Below, piece by piece: positions 63,179 through 64,000 of a stretch of 64,000 nucleotides of DNA. Under the pieces are notes generated by a model that saw only the letters and a list, made by a program, of their open reading frames with translations, searched no databases and had not been told where the DNA came from. The stretch covers positions 1,781,702 through 1,845,701 of the forward strand of contig NZ_CP028940.1 in the NCBI RefSeq assembly GCF_013307205.1, in the 5' to 3' direction. The position numbers were made by a program, and so were the translations under genes. This DNA is from Polynucleobacter arcticus. Lineage in GTDB: Bacteria > Pseudomonadota > Gammaproteobacteria > Burkholderiales > Burkholderiaceae. Numbering within the stretch: the first letter of the stretch is position 1; each line of letters begins with the position of its first letter.

Positions 63179-64000
63179 CTAGGGCTCAATCCCTAATTCA
63201 AGGGCAACGGCTGCACAATTTTGACGGGCTTGATTCAGTGACTCGCCTACACAATTAATATGCCCCATCTTGCGACCCATCCGCGGATCAGATTTACCAT
63301 ATAAATGCAGCTTCGCATCTGGATGAGAAAGTACCTTGTTCCATGCAGGCTCTCTTGCCTGATCTTCGCTACCCTCGTACCACAGGTCTCCCAGTAGATT
63401 CAGCATGGAGACGGGTGCTAGCAGACGAGTATCGCCTAAAGGTAAGCGCGCCATGCTTCGCACCTGTTGCTCAAACTGACTACTCACACAGGCATCCATC
63501 GTGTAGTGGCCTGAGTTGTGTGGACGTGGTGCAATTTCATTCGCCACAATATCGCCACTCTTAAGTACAAAAAACTCAACGCACAAAACACCAACGTAAT
63601 CAATTTTCCGAATCAATGCTTTGGCGGCATCAATAATTTTTTTCTCTTGAGCGGGCTTAAGTGAAGGTGCCGGTACAGTAGAGGTATGCAAGATACCGTC
63701 GCGATGGATATTTTGAGATACAGGATAAGCCACAACTGCATCATCATAGCCGCGTACTACCAAAGCAGATACTTCAAAATCTAAATCCATGCGCTTTTCA
63801 AGAACGCAAGGTACCTTACCGAATTCAGCCCAAGCAGCGACTAGATTGGCAGAGTCATAAACAGTGATTTGACCTTTGCCGTCATAACCCATGCGTGCAG
63901 TTTTCAAAATACCAGGAAAAAGATTTGCGGGAACATGCTCAATATCGGCATCATGCTCAACTACACAGTAGGGTGCTGGACCAATATTGGTTTCCGCTTT
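63179..64000 (-). CDS. purK: 5-(carboxyamino)imidazole ribonucleotide synthase, C-terminal part (cut by the window edge)
   Basis: PurK carboxylates AIR with ATP and bicarbonate, the step after PurM in purine synthesis. About 273 C-terminal codons are visible; the reading frame continues to base 64000 without a start, so the 5' end lies outside. ATP-grasp landmarks include KTARMGYDGKGQ, CVEFFVLKSGDIVANEIAPRPHNSGHYT and NLLGDLW. LYGKSDPRMGRKMGHI lies near the end. purE is expected upstream, beyond the window. It is followed by the Sua5 gene. Confidence 0.97.
   Translation of the reverse strand, partial: KAETNIGPAPYCVVEHDADIEHVPANLFPGILKTARMGYDGKGQITVYDSANLVAAWAEFGKVPCVLEKRMDLDFEVSALVVRGYDDAVVAYPVSQNIHRDGILHTSTVPAPSLKPAQEKKIIDAAKALIRKIDYVGVLCVEFFVLKSGDIVANEIAPRPHNSGHYTMDACVSSQFEQQVRSMARLPLGDTRLLAPVSMLNLLGDLWYEGSEDQAREPAWNKVLSHPDAKLHLYGKSDPRMGRKMGHINCVGESLNQARQNCAAVALELGIEP

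Overview
The window is a gene-dense stretch of a betaproteobacterial chromosome. Gene content and order (argF next to a DUF3579 gene, hrcA-hemH-grpE-dnaK-dnaJ, queA-tgt-yajC-secD-secF, glcDEF, purB-waaA), the moderate G+C content and the short intergenic gaps suggest Burkholderiaceae, most likely a Polynucleobacter-like freshwater bacterium. The genus is inferred from general resemblance; no search was run. I see no tRNA or rRNA genes, insertion sequences, prophage genes, CRISPR arrays or origin.

Layout. 1-2.4 kb: arginine biosynthesis (argG partial, argF), a DUF3579 gene and rpsT. 2.6-6 kb: murJ, a SirB1-type protein and miaA. 6-12.4 kb: purM facing a PerM/AI-2E-type permease, then hda, a HAD phosphatase, pcnB, folK and panB. 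12.4-18.6 kb (minus strand): the heat-shock block hrcA-hemH-grpE-dnaK-dnaJ. 18.7-24.1 kb: nadK and recN facing glnE. 24.2-31.8 kb: the giant envelope protein gene yhdP, a nitrilase-family amidase, tldD and a DAHP synthase gene. 31.9-38 kb: a cobalamin adenosyltransferase, glycolate oxidase glcDEF, a PLP-homeostasis protein and proC. 38-41 kb: ubiA and recG. 41-46.6 kb: queuosine synthesis plus Sec accessory genes. 46.6-51.2 kb: waaA, purB, a GST and mnmA. 51.3-54.2 kb: three-subunit proton-translocating transhydrogenase. 54.4-56.3 kb: groEL/groES. 56.6-60.5 kb: a signalling operon (degenerate EAL protein, NarL-type regulator, BvgS/EvgS-like hybrid kinase). 60.6-64 kb: a PBP4-type DD-peptidase, a Sua5/TsaC protein and partial purK.

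Regulation readable in the DNA. The chaperone genes look split between two controls. Matches to sigma-32 promoters precede grpE and dnaK. groES has a near-consensus CIRCE operator touching the -10 box of a strong promoter, and the CIRCE repressor HrcA is encoded in the same window. Several intrinsic terminators can be read, and two of them are embedded in the 3' end of the facing gene.

Most of the window is ordinary housekeeping chromosome. The least ordinary part is the three-gene signalling operon at 56.6-60.5 kb, which joins an apparently inactive EAL protein to a phosphorelay and recalls the Bordetella bvgASR locus. I do not see a wholly undescribed system.
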